Below, piece after piece: positions 40,540 through 49,722 of a DNA stretch of 64,000 nucleotides (position 1 is the stretch's first letter; every line of letters begins with the position of its first letter). Source of the DNA: Bosea sp. F3-2 (GTDB lineage Bacteria; Pseudomonadota; Alphaproteobacteria; Rhizobiales; Beijerinckiaceae); the NCBI RefSeq assembly GCF_008253865.1, contig NZ_CP042331.1:4863501-4927500 (forward strand), given 5' to 3'. Below the pieces are notes generated by a model, which saw only the letters and a list, made by a program, of their open reading frames with translations, was not told where the DNA came from and searched no databases. Made by a program: the position numbers and the translations under genes.

Positions 40540-43539
40540 TCAGGCGCTGAGGCGGGTGCCTTCGGGATCGTAGAAGACGGTGCTCTTGACCACGCGGGCG
40601 GGAATCGTCCGGTCCGGCATCGGGATGTGCAGCCTCTCGCCGTCGCGGGCGCGGCCGTCCGCGATGACCGCCATGGCGATCGAGCGGCCGAGCGCCTCGC
40701 TCCAATAGGAGGACGTCACGTGGCCGAGCATGGTCATCGGCTTCGGCTCATTCGGATCGGCGACGATCTGGGCGCCTTCCTGCAGCACGATCTTCGGGTC
40801 GTCGGTCAGGAGGCCGACGAGCTGCTTGCGGCCCTTCGCCACCATGTCGGGGCGCGAGAGCGAGCGCTTGCCGACGAAGTCGGGCTTGGCCTTGCCGATC
40901 GCCCAGGTAAGGCCGGCATCATCCGGAGTGAGGGTGCCGTCGGTGTCCTGGCCGATGATGATGTAGCCCTTTTCGGCGCGCAGAACATGCATGGTCTCGG
41001 TGCCGTAGGGGATGATGTCGTATGGCCGGCCGGCCGCCATGAGCGTCTCCCAGAGGGCGCGGCCGTGGCGGGCGGGAACGTTGACCTCGAAGCCGAGCTC
41101 GCCGGTGAAGGACACGCGGAACAGCCGGGCCGGGAAGCCGGCGACGGTGCAGGTCGCGACCGACATGTGCGGGAAGGCGGCCTCGGAGATGTCGAGCCCC
41201 TCGACGAAGGGCTCGAGGAGCTTGCGCGCGTTCGGACCCTGCAGGGCGATGACGGCCCATTGTTCGGTGGTCGAGGTGAGCCAGACCTTGAGCTCGGGCC
41301 ATTCGGTCTGGAGGTAGTCCTCCATCATGTTGAGCACGCGGGCGGCGCCACCGGTGGTCGTGGTGACATGGAAGCGGTCAGCGGCGAGGCGGCCGATGAC
41401 GCCGTCGTCGCGGATAAAACCGTCCTCGCCAAGCAGCAGGCCGTAGCGGCAGCGCCCGACCCCGAGCTTCGCCCAGGGGTTCGTATACATCCGCTCCATG
41501 AAGGTGACGGCGTCCGGCCCGACGACCTCGATCTTGCCGAGCGTCGAGGCGTCGAAGATGCCGACGGAGGCGCGGGCCGCGCGGCACTCGCGGGCGACGG
41601 CGGCGTGCATGTCCTCGCCCGCCTTCGGAAAGTACCAGGCGCGGCGCCAGAGCGCGACCGGCTCGAAGGCGGCGCCGTTGGCCTCGGCCCAGGGGTCGAT
41701 CGGCGTCTTGCGCGTGACCTCGAAGGTCGCGTCCTGGTGGTAGCCGGCGAAGGTGCCGAAAGTGGTCGGCGTGTAGGGCGGCCGGAAGGTGGTGAGGCCG
41801 ACCTGCGGCGGCTCCTTGCCAAGGGCGTCGGCGGCGATCATCAGGCCGTTGATGTTCGACATCTTGCCCTGGTCGGTCGCCATGCCGTTGGTGGTGTAGC
41901 GCTTGACGTGCTCGATCGAGCGCATGCCCTCGCGGACCGCGAGCCGGATGTCCTTGGCGGTGACGTCGTTCTGGAAATCGATGAAGGCCTTGGCGGTCGC
42001 CGGGTTGCGGTCGCTCGCCAGCTCCGTGAGCGTGACGCCCGAGCCGGTGCGGTCGGCGGTGACGGCGTAGCTCTGCGCCGTCGCGTCCCGGCCGGCGGCG
42101 CGGGCGGCGGCAGTGCCTGCAGTGGCGCCGTCGTTGAGGACGGCGGCGATGCCCCAGAGGCCGCGGCCAGCGCCCGCGATGTGGACGGCTTCGGTCTTCT
42201 TGCCGGGCAGGTACGCCTGGAGCTTGTCGTCCCAGGCCAAGCTGCCCTTGGTGTGGCTGAAGAGGTGCAGGCAGGGGGTCCAGCCGCCGCACATGAGCAC
42301 GGCGTCGCAGGCGATCTCGCGGGCGGTACCCGCCCGGCCTTTCTCCAGCCGGTTGACGCGCAGCGACTTCACTCGCAGGCGGCCAGAGGTGCCGGTGACG
42401 CTGTGGCCGAGCAGGGACTCGATGCCCAGCGCGCGGGCGCGGTCGGTGAGGGCGGGGGCGACGCTGGCGCGGATATCGACGATGACGGCGGGCTTGGCGC
42501 CGGCCTCCGCCAGGTCGAAGGCAGCGAACCAGGCCGAGTCGTGGGTGGTGACGATGGCCGGGCGATCGCCGACCTTGACGCCGTAGCGGTGAATATAGGT
42601 CTGGGCGGCGCCGGCCAGCATCACGCCCGGGCGGTCGTTGCCGTCGAAGACCAGCGGCTTCTCAAGCGCGCCCTGGGCGAGGACGACCTGGCCCGCTCGG
42701 ACCTTCCACATCCGCTCGCGCGGTGCGTCTTTGGGCGGGGTGGCGAGGTGGTCGGTCAGGCGCTGCGCCAGGCCGATCAGGTTCTGGTGGTAGTAGCCGA
42801 TCGCCGTCGTCCGGGTCATGACGGTGACGTTCGGGAGCGCGGCCAGTTCGGCGAGGGCCGCAGTCAGCCAGTCCCAGGCCGGCTTGCCGTCGATCGTCAC
42901 CGAGGGCTCGGAGAGGAGGCTGCCGCCGGGTTCGGCGGTCTCGTCGACGACCAAGACGGAGGCGCCGGAACGGCCGGCGGCGAGCGCCGCGGCAAGGCCG
43001 GCGGGGCCTGCGCCGATCACGAGCACGTCGGTGTGGGCGAAGCGGCTGGCGTAGCGATCGGCGTCGGGCTCGGTGGGGGAGACGCCGAGGCCCGCGGCGT
43101 TGCGGATGATCGGCTCGTAGACACGGTCCCAGAAGGCGCGGGGCCACATGAACGTCTTGTAGTAGAAGCCGGCGGAGAAGAGCGAGCCCAGGCGGTCGTT
43201 GATTGCGCCCATGTCAAAGGAGAGGCTGGGCCAGCGGTTCTGGCTGGTCGCTTCCAGGCCGTCGCGGAGTTCCTGGATCGTCGCGCGGGTGTTCGGCTCG
43301 AACCGGCCGGGGCCGCGGCTTGTGCCCATCAGCGCGTTCGGCTCGTCGGAGCCGGCGGAGACCACGCCGCGGGGCCGGTGGTACTTGAAGGACCGGCCCA
43401 TCAAGTGGACGCCGTTGGCGAGCAGCGCCGAGGCGAGGGTATCGCCGGCCAGCCCCTGATAGCTCTTGCCGTCGAAGGTGAAGCGGACGGGCTTGCGGTG
43501 ATCGACGCGGCCGCGGCCGGAAAGGCGGTAGCGGGTCAT
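40540..43539 (-). CDS. soxA: Sarcosine oxidase alpha subunit
   Basis: 999-residue subunit of the four-subunit enzyme that oxidises sarcosine to glycine, H2O2 and 5,10-methylene-THF. N-terminal 2Fe-2S-like fold (VRFTFDGKSYQGLAGDTLAS). The NAD-binding domain has VLVIGAGPAGLAAALAAGRS near residue 175. The C-terminal half is a GcvT-like folate-binding domain (IFDASTLGKIEVVGPDAVTF, YGTETMHVLRAEKGYIIIGQ). The start overlaps the soxD stop by four bases. Length is normal. Confidence 0.98.
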   Translation of the reverse strand: MTRYRLSGRGRVDHRKPVRFTFDGKSYQGLAGDTLASALLANGVHLMGRSFKYHRPRGVVSAGSDEPNALMGTSRGPGRFEPNTRATIQELRDGLEATSQNRWPSLSFDMGAINDRLGSLFSAGFYYKTFMWPRAFWDRVYEPIIRNAAGLGVSPTEPDADRYASRFAHTDVLVIGAGPAGLAAALAAGRSGASVLVVDETAEPGGSLLSEPSVTIDGKPAWDWLTAALAELAALPNVTVMTRTTAIGYYHQNLIGLAQRLTDHLATPPKDAPRERMWKVRAGQVVLAQGALEKPLVFDGNDRPGVMLAGAAQTYIHRYGVKVGDRPAIVTTHDSAWFAAFDLAEAGAKPAVIVDIRASVAPALTDRARALGIESLLGHSVTGTSGRLRVKSLRVNRLEKGRAGTAREIACDAVLMCGGWTPCLHLFSHTKGSLAWDDKLQAYLPGKKTEAVHIAGAGRGLWGIAAVLNDGATAGTAAARAAGRDATAQSYAVTADRTGSGVTLTELASDRNPATAKAFIDFQNDVTAKDIRLAVREGMRSIEHVKRYTTNGMATDQGKMSNINGLMIAADALGKEPPQVGLTTFRPPYTPTTFGTFAGYHQDATFEVTRKTPIDPWAEANGAAFEPVALWRRAWYFPKAGEDMHAAVARECRAARASVGIFDASTLGKIEVVGPDAVTFMERMYTNPWAKLGVGRCRYGLLLGEDGFIRDDGVIGRLAADRFHVTTTTGGAARVLNMMEDYLQTEWPELKVWLTSTTEQWAVIALQGPNARKLLEPFVEGLDISEAAFPHMSVATCTVAGFPARLFRVSFTGELGFEVNVPARHGRALWETLMAAGRPYDIIPYGTETMHVLRAEKGYIIIGQDTDGTLTPDDAGLTWAIGKAKPDFVGKRSLSRPDMVAKGRKQLVGLLTDDPKIVLQEGAQIVADPNEPKPMTMLGHVTSSYWSEALGRSIAMAVIADGRARDGERLHIPMPDRTIPARVVKSTVFYDPEGTRLSA

Positions 43540-43838
43540 TCGGCGCCTCCCGTCAGAGCGGAGATGTCGGGACGGGCCTCGCCCGCCTTGTAGGTGAGAA
43601 GGAAGCGGTCGGAGACGGTCTCGCGTGCCGCGTTGAAGAAGCGGGCGCAGCCGTTGACGTGGCGCCAGCGCTCGAAATGGACGCCGCGGGGGTTCGAGCG
43701 GATGAAGAGGAAGTCGCGCCATTCCTCGTCGGTGAGCTGCGACGGGTCCTGCGGCCGGGCGATATGGGCCTCACCGGCATAGGCGAATTCGAGCTCGGGC
43801 AGGTCCTGCTCGCAATAGGGGCAACGGATCAGCAACAT
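43536..43838 (-). CDS. soxD: Sarcosine oxidase delta subunit
   Basis: 100-residue zinc subunit. Zn ligands are seen as C6 and C9 in RCPYCE, and H60 and C64 in RHVNGCARFF, the spacing of the known structure. Other family parts: RPQDPSQLTDEEWRDFLFIR and ETVSDRFLLTYKAGE. It lies nine bases after soxB and overlaps soxA by four. Confidence 0.98.
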   Translation of the reverse strand: MLLIRCPYCEQDLPELEFAYAGEAHIARPQDPSQLTDEEWRDFLFIRSNPRGVHFERWRHVNGCARFFNAARETVSDRFLLTYKAGEARPDISALTGGAE

Positions 43839-43847
43839 GGCAGGTCC

Positions 43848-45101
43848 TCAGTGCGCGACGGCGGCAGCGGCCGCCTCGTCGATCAGCTGGCCGGTGGTGA
43901 AACGTTCGAGCGTGAACGGCGCGTTGATCGGGTGCGGCTGATTGCGGGCGATCGTATGGGCGAAGACATGCGCGGAGCCCGGCGTCGCCTTGAACCCGCC
44001 GGTGCCCCAGCCGCAATTGACGTAGAGGCCCGGCACCGGCGTCAGCCCGATGATCGGCGAGCGGTCCGGCGTCACGTCGACGATGCCGCCCCATTTGCGC
44101 AGCATCCGCATGCGCCGGAAGATCGGGAAGATCTCGCAGATCGACGCCAGCGTGTGTTCGATCAGCGGCAGGCCGCCGCGCTGGGAATAGCTGACATACT
44201 GGTCGGTGCCGGAGCCGATGACGAGCTCGCCCTTGTCGGACTGGCTGATATAGGCGTGCACCGAATTCGACATGACGACGCAAGGGAAGATCGGCTTCAC
44301 CGGCTCGGAGACGAGCGCCTGCAGCGGGTAGGATTCGAGCGGGAGGCGCACGCCGGCCGTCTCCATCACGACCGAGGTGTGGCCGGCGGCGGAGACCGCG
44401 ACCTTCTTCGCAGCGATGAAGCCCTTCGGCGTCTCGACCCCGATGACCCGCCCGTCCGGGCCGCGGCGGATCGCGGTCACCGGGCAGTTCTGGATGATGT
44501 CGACGCCGCGCGCCGCCGCGCCGCGGGCGTAGCCCCAGGCGACGGCGTCGTGCCGGGCGGTGCCGGCGCGGCGCTGCAGGGCCGCGCCGACGACCGGGTA
44601 GCGCGCCGAGGGCGAAATATCGAGCGGCGGGCAGAAGCGCTGCGCCTCCTTCGCCGTCAGCCATTGATTGTCGACGCCGTTCAGGCGGTTCGAATGGACG
44701 TGGCGCTGGAAGGATTGAACATCGTGGATGTTGTGCGCCAGCATCATCACGCCGCGCTTGGAGTACATGACGTTGTAGTTCAGATCCTGGGAGAGATTCT
44801 CCCAGAGATCGAGCGCGTGATCGTAAAGCCGCGCGCTCTCGTCATAGAGATAGTTCGAGCGGATGATCGTGGTGTTGCGGCCGGTATTGCCGCCGCCGAG
44901 CCAGCCCTTGTCGATCACCGCGACATTGGTGATCCCGTGCTCCTTCGCCAGGTAATAGGCCGCGCCGAGGCCGTGCCCGCCGGCGCCGACGATGATCACG
45001 TCATAGGCGGCCTTGGGCTGTGCGTCCGGCCACTGGGGCGTCCAGTTCTTCTGGCCGCTCAGCGCGCCCCTGATGACCTGGGCGAAAGAGAAGTGCGTCA
45101 T
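43848..45101 (-). CDS. soxB: Sarcosine oxidase beta subunit
   Basis: 417-residue DAO-family flavoprotein holding the site where sarcosine is oxidised: FAD site YDVIIVGAGGHGLGAAYYLA, covalent-flavin region around WLGGGNTGRNTTIIRSNYLY, and RMLRKWGGIVDVTPDRSPII near the C-terminus. It is first in the operon soxB-D-A-G-glyA-sdaA-purU. The 101-base space to the divergent AraC-type regulator must hold both promoters; no convincing symmetric operator is visible. Confidence 0.98.
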   Translation of the reverse strand: MTHFSFAQVIRGALSGQKNWTPQWPDAQPKAAYDVIIVGAGGHGLGAAYYLAKEHGITNVAVIDKGWLGGGNTGRNTTIIRSNYLYDESARLYDHALDLWENLSQDLNYNVMYSKRGVMMLAHNIHDVQSFQRHVHSNRLNGVDNQWLTAKEAQRFCPPLDISPSARYPVVGAALQRRAGTARHDAVAWGYARGAAARGVDIIQNCPVTAIRRGPDGRVIGVETPKGFIAAKKVAVSAAGHTSVVMETAGVRLPLESYPLQALVSEPVKPIFPCVVMSNSVHAYISQSDKGELVIGSGTDQYVSYSQRGGLPLIEHTLASICEIFPIFRRMRMLRKWGGIVDVTPDRSPIIGLTPVPGLYVNCGWGTGGFKATPGSAHVFAHTIARNQPHPINAPFTLERFTTGQLIDEAAAAAVAH

Positions 45102-45202
45102 GCCGGCCTCCCGTATTCTTGATCGAATGTTTGCCGGACTATCGCGAATTCGGGCTGTATGAATCCGTCAGATGCACTGTATGGTGGCGGCATGGAGGGC
45201 GA

Positions 45203-46234
45203 ATGGCCAAGCTGAAGGTCGGATTCATCCTGGCTCGACGGTTTACGCTCTGCGCCTTCGCGAACTTCGTCGATGTCCTGCGTCTATCGGCCGATGAAGG
45301 CGACCGGTCGCGGCCTATTCTCTGTGCCTGGCGCGTCCTGTCGCCGACGAGGGAGGCGATCGCCTCAAGCTGCGGCGTCGTGGTCCAGCCGGAGGAGCGC
45401 CTCGGCGACCCGGCGCGGTTCGACTATCTCGTGGTGGTCGGCGGCCTGGTCGATGAGATCGAGAACCTGCATCCCGACACGGTGAGCTTCCTCAAGCGCG
45501 CGGCAGCGGTCGGGGTGCCGCTGGTCGGGGTCTGCACCGGCACCTTCATCCTGCACCGGGCGGGCTTGATGCAGGGCTATCGCGCCTGCGTCAGCTGGTT
45601 CCACCACGCCGACTTCCTCGAGCGGTTCGACGGGCTGAAGCCGGTCTCGGACCAGATCTTCGTCGTCGATCGCGACCGGTTGACCTGCTCGGGCGGCGTG
45701 TCCTCGGCGCATCTCGCCGCCTTCATCGTCGAGCGCCATCTCGGACGGGCCCGCGCGGCAAAGAGCCTGCACATCATGATCATCGACGAGGCGATGGCGG
45801 CCGAAGAGCCGCAGCCGGGCATGCCGCTCGCGCTCGTCGCCAGTGACGGGCTGGTGCGCAAGGCCCTGCTCCTGATGCAGCAATCGATCGACGCCCCGCT
45901 TGCGATCGGGCGCCTGGTGACGCTGCTCGGGGTGAGTCGGCGCAAGCTCGAACGGCATTTCCGCGAGGCTCTGGACATGACGCCACTCGAAGCCGACCGG
46001 CTGATCCGCATCGAGCAGGCCAAGCACCTGCTGAAGACGACAGAGCGGTCCGCAACCCAGATCGCAGCCGATACCGGCTTCTGCGACCTGCCTCATCTCA
46101 TCCGTATGTTCCGAGCTGCCGAGGGAATGACCCCGGACGCTTTCCGAAGAATGCCGGAAACCAATGCGCTAAGCGGATCCGACTTTCGCTCTGGTCGCCG
46201 CGGTCATTCTGTTGAGAGGAGCACACTGGGATAG
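45203..46234 (+). CDS. GlxA-family AraC regulator of the sarcosine operon
   Basis: 343 residues. N-terminal DJ-1/PfpI-like domain with elbow Cys (C111 in VGVCTGTFIL) and VSWFHHADFLERFDG; C-terminal double HTH (IGRLVTLLGVSRRKLERHFR, SATQIAADTGFCDLPHLIRM). This is the domain plan of GbdR and SouR, the betaine and sarcosine activators of Pseudomonas. Divergence from soxB makes sarcosine or dimethylglycine its likely inducer. GGAGGG before the ATG at 45203 is preferred to an upstream in-frame start. Confidence 0.92.
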   Translation: MAKLKVGFILARRFTLCAFANFVDVLRLSADEGDRSRPILCAWRVLSPTREAIASSCGVVVQPEERLGDPARFDYLVVVGGLVDEIENLHPDTVSFLKRAAAVGVPLVGVCTGTFILHRAGLMQGYRACVSWFHHADFLERFDGLKPVSDQIFVVDRDRLTCSGGVSSAHLAAFIVERHLGRARAAKSLHIMIIDEAMAAEEPQPGMPLALVASDGLVRKALLLMQQSIDAPLAIGRLVTLLGVSRRKLERHFREALDMTPLEADRLIRIEQAKHLLKTTERSATQIAADTGFCDLPHLIRMFRAAEGMTPDAFRRMPETNALSGSDFRSGRRGHSVERSTLG

Positions 46235-46270
46235 AGCGCGGTTCTCGCTACCTAAGGCCGAGCAGATCCC

Positions 46271-47068
46271 TCATGCCATCCTAGCTGACCCCACCAAGCT
46301 GCCGCGCAGGACCAGCAGGCCCGAGAGCGCCACCGTGATCACTAGAGTGAGACCTGATACTGCGGCGATGGACGGCTCCAACTGGTATGACAGGCTGGAG
46401 AAGATCTGGATCGGTGCTGTCGTCTGCCGGCTGGCAAGGAAATAGGTGACGATGAACTCGTCGAACGAGGTGATGAAGGCGAACACGGCGCCGGCTATGA
46501 TGCCTGGCCGCGCGAGCGGCAGCACCACCCGCCAGAGTGCCGTCGGCAGCGATGCGCCGAGGCTCATCGCTGCCTGTTCGAGCGACCGGTCCATGGCCTG
46601 GAGGCTCGCCCCGACGGTGACCACGACATAGGGCACGCACAAGACCAGATGCGCGACGAGGAAGCCTGTCACCGTGTCGTCGAAGCGGATTGGCAGGAAC
46701 ACCCGGTAGATCGCCATACCCAGCACGACATGTGGCAGGATCATCGGCGAGATCAGGGCCGTGCGCACGATCTTGCGCATGCACGACGGGCCGCGATCGA
46801 GACCTATGGCTGCAGCCGTGCCGATGACGACGGCGAGCGGGGTTGCCAGCGCGGCGATGAGGAGGCTGGTGCCCAGCGCTTTGAGCCAAGTCTCATCGTG
46901 AAAGATGTAGGCATACCACCGGAAACCGAAAGCCTTCGGCGGGAAGGAGAGATAATCCTCGATGGTGAAGGATTGGATTAGCAGGATGAGCTGCGGCAGG
47001 ATCAGGAAGGCCATCGTGGCCCACGCGACCGCGCCCACGAAAAGCCCGATGCGGTTCTCTTGCATCAT
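46271..47068 (-). CDS. Polyamine-type ABC permease (PotC-like), second set
   Basis: 265-residue inner-membrane permease with six hydrophobic segments. The ATPase-contact loop is LEQAAMSLGASLPTALWRVV, followed by LPLARPGIIAGAVFAFITSF, typical of spermidine/putrescine-type (2-aminoethylphosphonate, POPT) importers. It overlaps its partner permease by four bases. It is the last gene of the long leftward operon and is convergent with the GlxA-type regulator. Confidence 0.94.
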   Translation of the reverse strand: MMQENRIGLFVGAVAWATMAFLILPQLILLIQSFTIEDYLSFPPKAFGFRWYAYIFHDETWLKALGTSLLIAALATPLAVVIGTAAAIGLDRGPSCMRKIVRTALISPMILPHVVLGMAIYRVFLPIRFDDTVTGFLVAHLVLCVPYVVVTVGASLQAMDRSLEQAAMSLGASLPTALWRVVLPLARPGIIAGAVFAFITSFDEFIVTYFLASRQTTAPIQIFSSLSYQLEPSIAAVSGLTLVITVALSGLLVLRGSLVGSARMA

Positions 47069-47916
47069 GATGTTTCCCCACGCATCGCGTCGATGCGTTT
47101 TTCCGCGCGGCCGGAGATCACCAGGACGGCGCAGATGAAGGCGAGCAGCACGACGGCGAAGGCGGCCGCGCGGCTGAAGTCGAACTGCGTCCGCACGAGG
47201 TCAGTCATCACCATGGGAAGCGTGGTGACGAAGCTGCCGCCCATGATCACGGGCGTGAGATAGACGCCCATGGTGAGCACGAAGACCAGCGTCGAGCCCG
47301 CGATCACGCCCGTCATGCTCAGCGGCAAGGTCACGCGGCGGAAGACGGTGAAGCGCGAGGCGCCGAGGCTCGCGGCCGCTTGCTCGACTGAAGGGTCGAT
47401 GGCGAGCAGGGAGGAGAATATCGGCAGCACTAGGAAGGCGAGGTAGACATGGGTGACGCCGACGACCACGCCCAGCGTATTGTAGAGCAGCGGCAGCGGC
47501 GCATCGATCAGGCCGATCTCGCGCAGCAGCGCATTCACCATCCCCTCGCGGCCAAGCACCAGCAGCCAGGCGACATTGCGCACGATCACGGAGGTCAGGA
47601 GCGGTGAGACCACTATGGTCAGCGCAACGAGCCGCATTCCCGGGCCGGCCCGGCGCATGAACAGCGCCAGCGGGTAGCCCAAGGCGAGGCAGGCCAGGGT
47701 CACGAACAATGCGAGGCGCACGGTGCGCAGGAAGATCGACAGGCTGATCCCATCGGTGAAAAAGGCATCGTAGTTCTGGAGCGACAATGCCGGCGAGCTG
47801 GAGGGACGCACACTGTCCCCGATCAGCACGCCGAGCGGCAGAAAGAAGACGACGGCGTAGAGCAGCAATGCAGGGGCTATGAGCCCCCTCCAGCCGAAGC
47901 GCTTCAGAACGGACAT
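47065..47916 (-). CDS. Polyamine-type ABC permease (PotB-like), second set
   Basis: 283-residue permease. Six membrane helices; EAA loop VEQAAASLGASRFTVFRRVT then LPLSMTGVIAGSTLVFVLTM. The ATG at 47916 (GAAGG upstream) is preferred to a frame 34 codons longer. It lies 106 bases after the second binding-protein gene and is coupled to the PotC-like gene. No ATPase gene is adjacent; the only one in the operon is at 50786. Confidence 0.94.
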   Translation of the reverse strand: MSVLKRFGWRGLIAPALLLYAVVFFLPLGVLIGDSVRPSSSPALSLQNYDAFFTDGISLSIFLRTVRLALFVTLACLALGYPLALFMRRAGPGMRLVALTIVVSPLLTSVIVRNVAWLLVLGREGMVNALLREIGLIDAPLPLLYNTLGVVVGVTHVYLAFLVLPIFSSLLAIDPSVEQAAASLGASRFTVFRRVTLPLSMTGVIAGSTLVFVLTMGVYLTPVIMGGSFVTTLPMVMTDLVRTQFDFSRAAAFAVVLLAFICAVLVISGRAEKRIDAMRGETS

Positions 47917-48022
47917 GTCTTGACCTTCTCGGACGCCGGTCTTCTTCGCCGCCGTCTTGATGGCAGATAAAGCGACGCTTCGGAGCCGGATGGTTGGACG
48001 CGCCCTCCGGCTCCCCATGCGA

Positions 48023-49090
48023 TCAACTCTGCTTCCAGGCGTCCCAGCGCCGGCGCCAGTCGGGCAGGCTGTCGACGATCACCTCGTAGTTTTCCGGAAC
48101 GGCGCGGGCCAGCTCCTCGCGCGTCGAGACCACGACGCGTCTGGCGATTTCCGGCGGGTATACGACCTTCTGGTTCGGCGAGGCGTAAAAGAGCTTCTCG
48201 GCCAGCGCCTGCTGCGGTGCCACGGTGCAGGAGAAGTTGATGAAGGCCTTGGCGAGTTCCGGGTTCCGGGCGCCGCGCGGTATGCAGAACGGGTCGGACC
48301 GCGTGAAGAAACCTTCCTTCGGTGAAACGAAGTCGATCGGCACGCCCTGATCCTTCAGCGGATAGACGCGGCCGTTCCACACAGCCATGATCCAGACCTC
48401 TCCGGTCCGCAGGAGCTGCTCGGCCTGCGCGCCGGTCGTCCAGAGGGTCGCGAGATTGGGGCGCAGCTTGGTCAGGCTGGCGAATGTACCGTCGTCGACC
48501 GGGAGCGGTTTTCCCTTGGAAACGAGATTGGCCATCTGGAGGGCCTGATCGAACAGCGCCTCGTTGATCGAAGCCTTGCCCTTATACTGCGGATCCCACA
48601 GATCGGCCCAGGCGGTGGGCGGTGTCTTGATCCTGTCGGTGTTGTAGGCGAGGCCGTAGCTCCACAGGACCAGCTTAGGCCCATGCGGCGTGATGTAGTC
48701 GGGATAGAGATTGGCGAATTCCGGCATGTCCCTGGCGTCGATGGTCTGGAACAGATTGTTGCGTACGCCGTAGACATAGTCGGTCATCTGCATGGGAATG
48801 ACGTCGGCATCGGGGCGGCCGGCGTCCACCTGCGCCTTGATCTTGGCCATGGGCGGAGACGAGCCCTGCATGGTCAGGACCTCGACCTTCGCGCCGGTCT
48901 TCTGGGCGAAGGGATCGATCCAGTGATCCTTGATCACCTTGCCGAGCAGGCCGTCGAAATTATAGACGACCAGCGTGTTGCCCGCGGCGAGCGAGCGCGT
49001 GATCACCGCGGGCGCGGCGACCGCGCCGGCCGCGGCGATGCCGAAGGTGTTCAAGACGGCACGGCGGGATATCGTCATCTTGTCGCTCAT
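48023..49090 (-). CDS. Polyamine-type periplasmic binding protein (PotD-like), second set
   Basis: 355-residue solute-binding protein. A Tat-like signal (TISRRAVLNTFGIAAAGAVA) precedes mature NTLVVYNFDGLLGKVIKDHW. SBP_bac_6/PotD features: KVEVLTMQGSSPPMAKIKAQ, YGLAYNTDRIKTPPTAWADL, and FFTRSDPFCIPRGARNPELA near the C-terminus. The start is set at MSDKM (49090), 13 codons inside the longest frame. The ligand is unknown; a betaine- or dipeptide-like compound would fit the neighbours. Confidence 0.93.
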   Translation of the reverse strand: MSDKMTISRRAVLNTFGIAAAGAVAAPAVITRSLAAGNTLVVYNFDGLLGKVIKDHWIDPFAQKTGAKVEVLTMQGSSPPMAKIKAQVDAGRPDADVIPMQMTDYVYGVRNNLFQTIDARDMPEFANLYPDYITPHGPKLVLWSYGLAYNTDRIKTPPTAWADLWDPQYKGKASINEALFDQALQMANLVSKGKPLPVDDGTFASLTKLRPNLATLWTTGAQAEQLLRTGEVWIMAVWNGRVYPLKDQGVPIDFVSPKEGFFTRSDPFCIPRGARNPELAKAFINFSCTVAPQQALAEKLFYASPNQKVVYPPEIARRVVVSTREELARAVPENYEVIVDSLPDWRRRWDAWKQS

Positions 49091-49155
49091 GGCTCTTGAA
49101 CCTCTTTGGGCCGGGGTCATGCGCCGCATGACGGCGCGGTCGGGCGTTTTCTGAC

Positions 49156-49683
49156 TCAGGTGGCGGGCTCGACTTCGAAGCGGCAGCAGTTATGGCCCTC
49201 CGCCGCGCACTGAACCTCGTATGCGGCGAGCGACCTGGGCGTGCCGGCCTCCTCGCAGACATATTCGAGTGCGCCGGCGAGCCATGGCGCGAACATGAAG
49301 CAGAGCTTGCGCCCTGCGCCGCGCGTCTCGTCGGTGACGAACGACGAATGGTCGAGCCGGACGCTGGCGGTTCCAGCGGTGGGGTCGATCGCCTCGATCG
49401 AGAAAAAGCCCCAGCCGCGCTGCGACAGTCGTTTCATGTAGTGCGCGAAGACATCGGTGCCGGACAGGTGGTAGATGTCCGCCTGCTTCTTGCACCACAC
49501 ATAGGCGGATAGCCGTCCGGCTGGCGCCAGGGCCCGGTCGAATGGTTCCGTGCCCATGGCCTCTTCGATGGCGAAGTGATTGTTGTTGTAGAAGTGCTGA
49601 GGCACCAGGATCATGGGCATCGCGTCTACGAGCCAGCGCCCGGTCCGGGGGTCGACGTCGATCTCGATTTCGGGTTTCACCAT
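49156..49683 (-). CDS. DUF5943 protein (V4R-like), partner of the dipeptidase
   Basis: 175 residues, resembling the Pseudomonas aeruginosa PA5397 type that accompanies dimethylglycine demethylation genes. The C-terminal AAYEVQCAAEGHNCCRFEVE recalls the small-molecule-binding 4-vinyl-reductase (V4R) domain with its Cys/His pattern. The front has VDPRTGRWLVDAMPMILVPQ and NNNHFAIEEAMGTEPFDRAL. The enzymatic role is unknown. It is 39 bases after the dipeptidase gene, an association conserved in betaine catabolic clusters. Confidence 0.85.
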   Translation of the reverse strand: MVKPEIEIDVDPRTGRWLVDAMPMILVPQHFYNNNHFAIEEAMGTEPFDRALAPAGRLSAYVWCKKQADIYHLSGTDVFAHYMKRLSQRGWGFFSIEAIDPTAGTASVRLDHSSFVTDETRGAGRKLCFMFAPWLAGALEYVCEEAGTPRSLAAYEVQCAAEGHNCCRFEVEPAT

Positions 49684-49722
49684 GGTATTCTCTTCGCGGT
49701 TTGCGGACGGTCGGCGGGGCGC

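Noticed and set aside
40627..43593. Very long open frame (about 990 codons) antisense to soxA
   Set aside because: It mirrors the codon periodicity of the GC-rich soxA gene, has strongly biased Gly/Ala/Arg/Asp/Glu composition and no recognisable domain.
37244..45202. Glycine riboswitch in the sarcosine operon
   Set aside because: The gaps before soxB, glyA and sdaA are too short (101, 18 and 78 bases) and show no glycine-aptamer core; control is more likely through the GlxA-type regulator.
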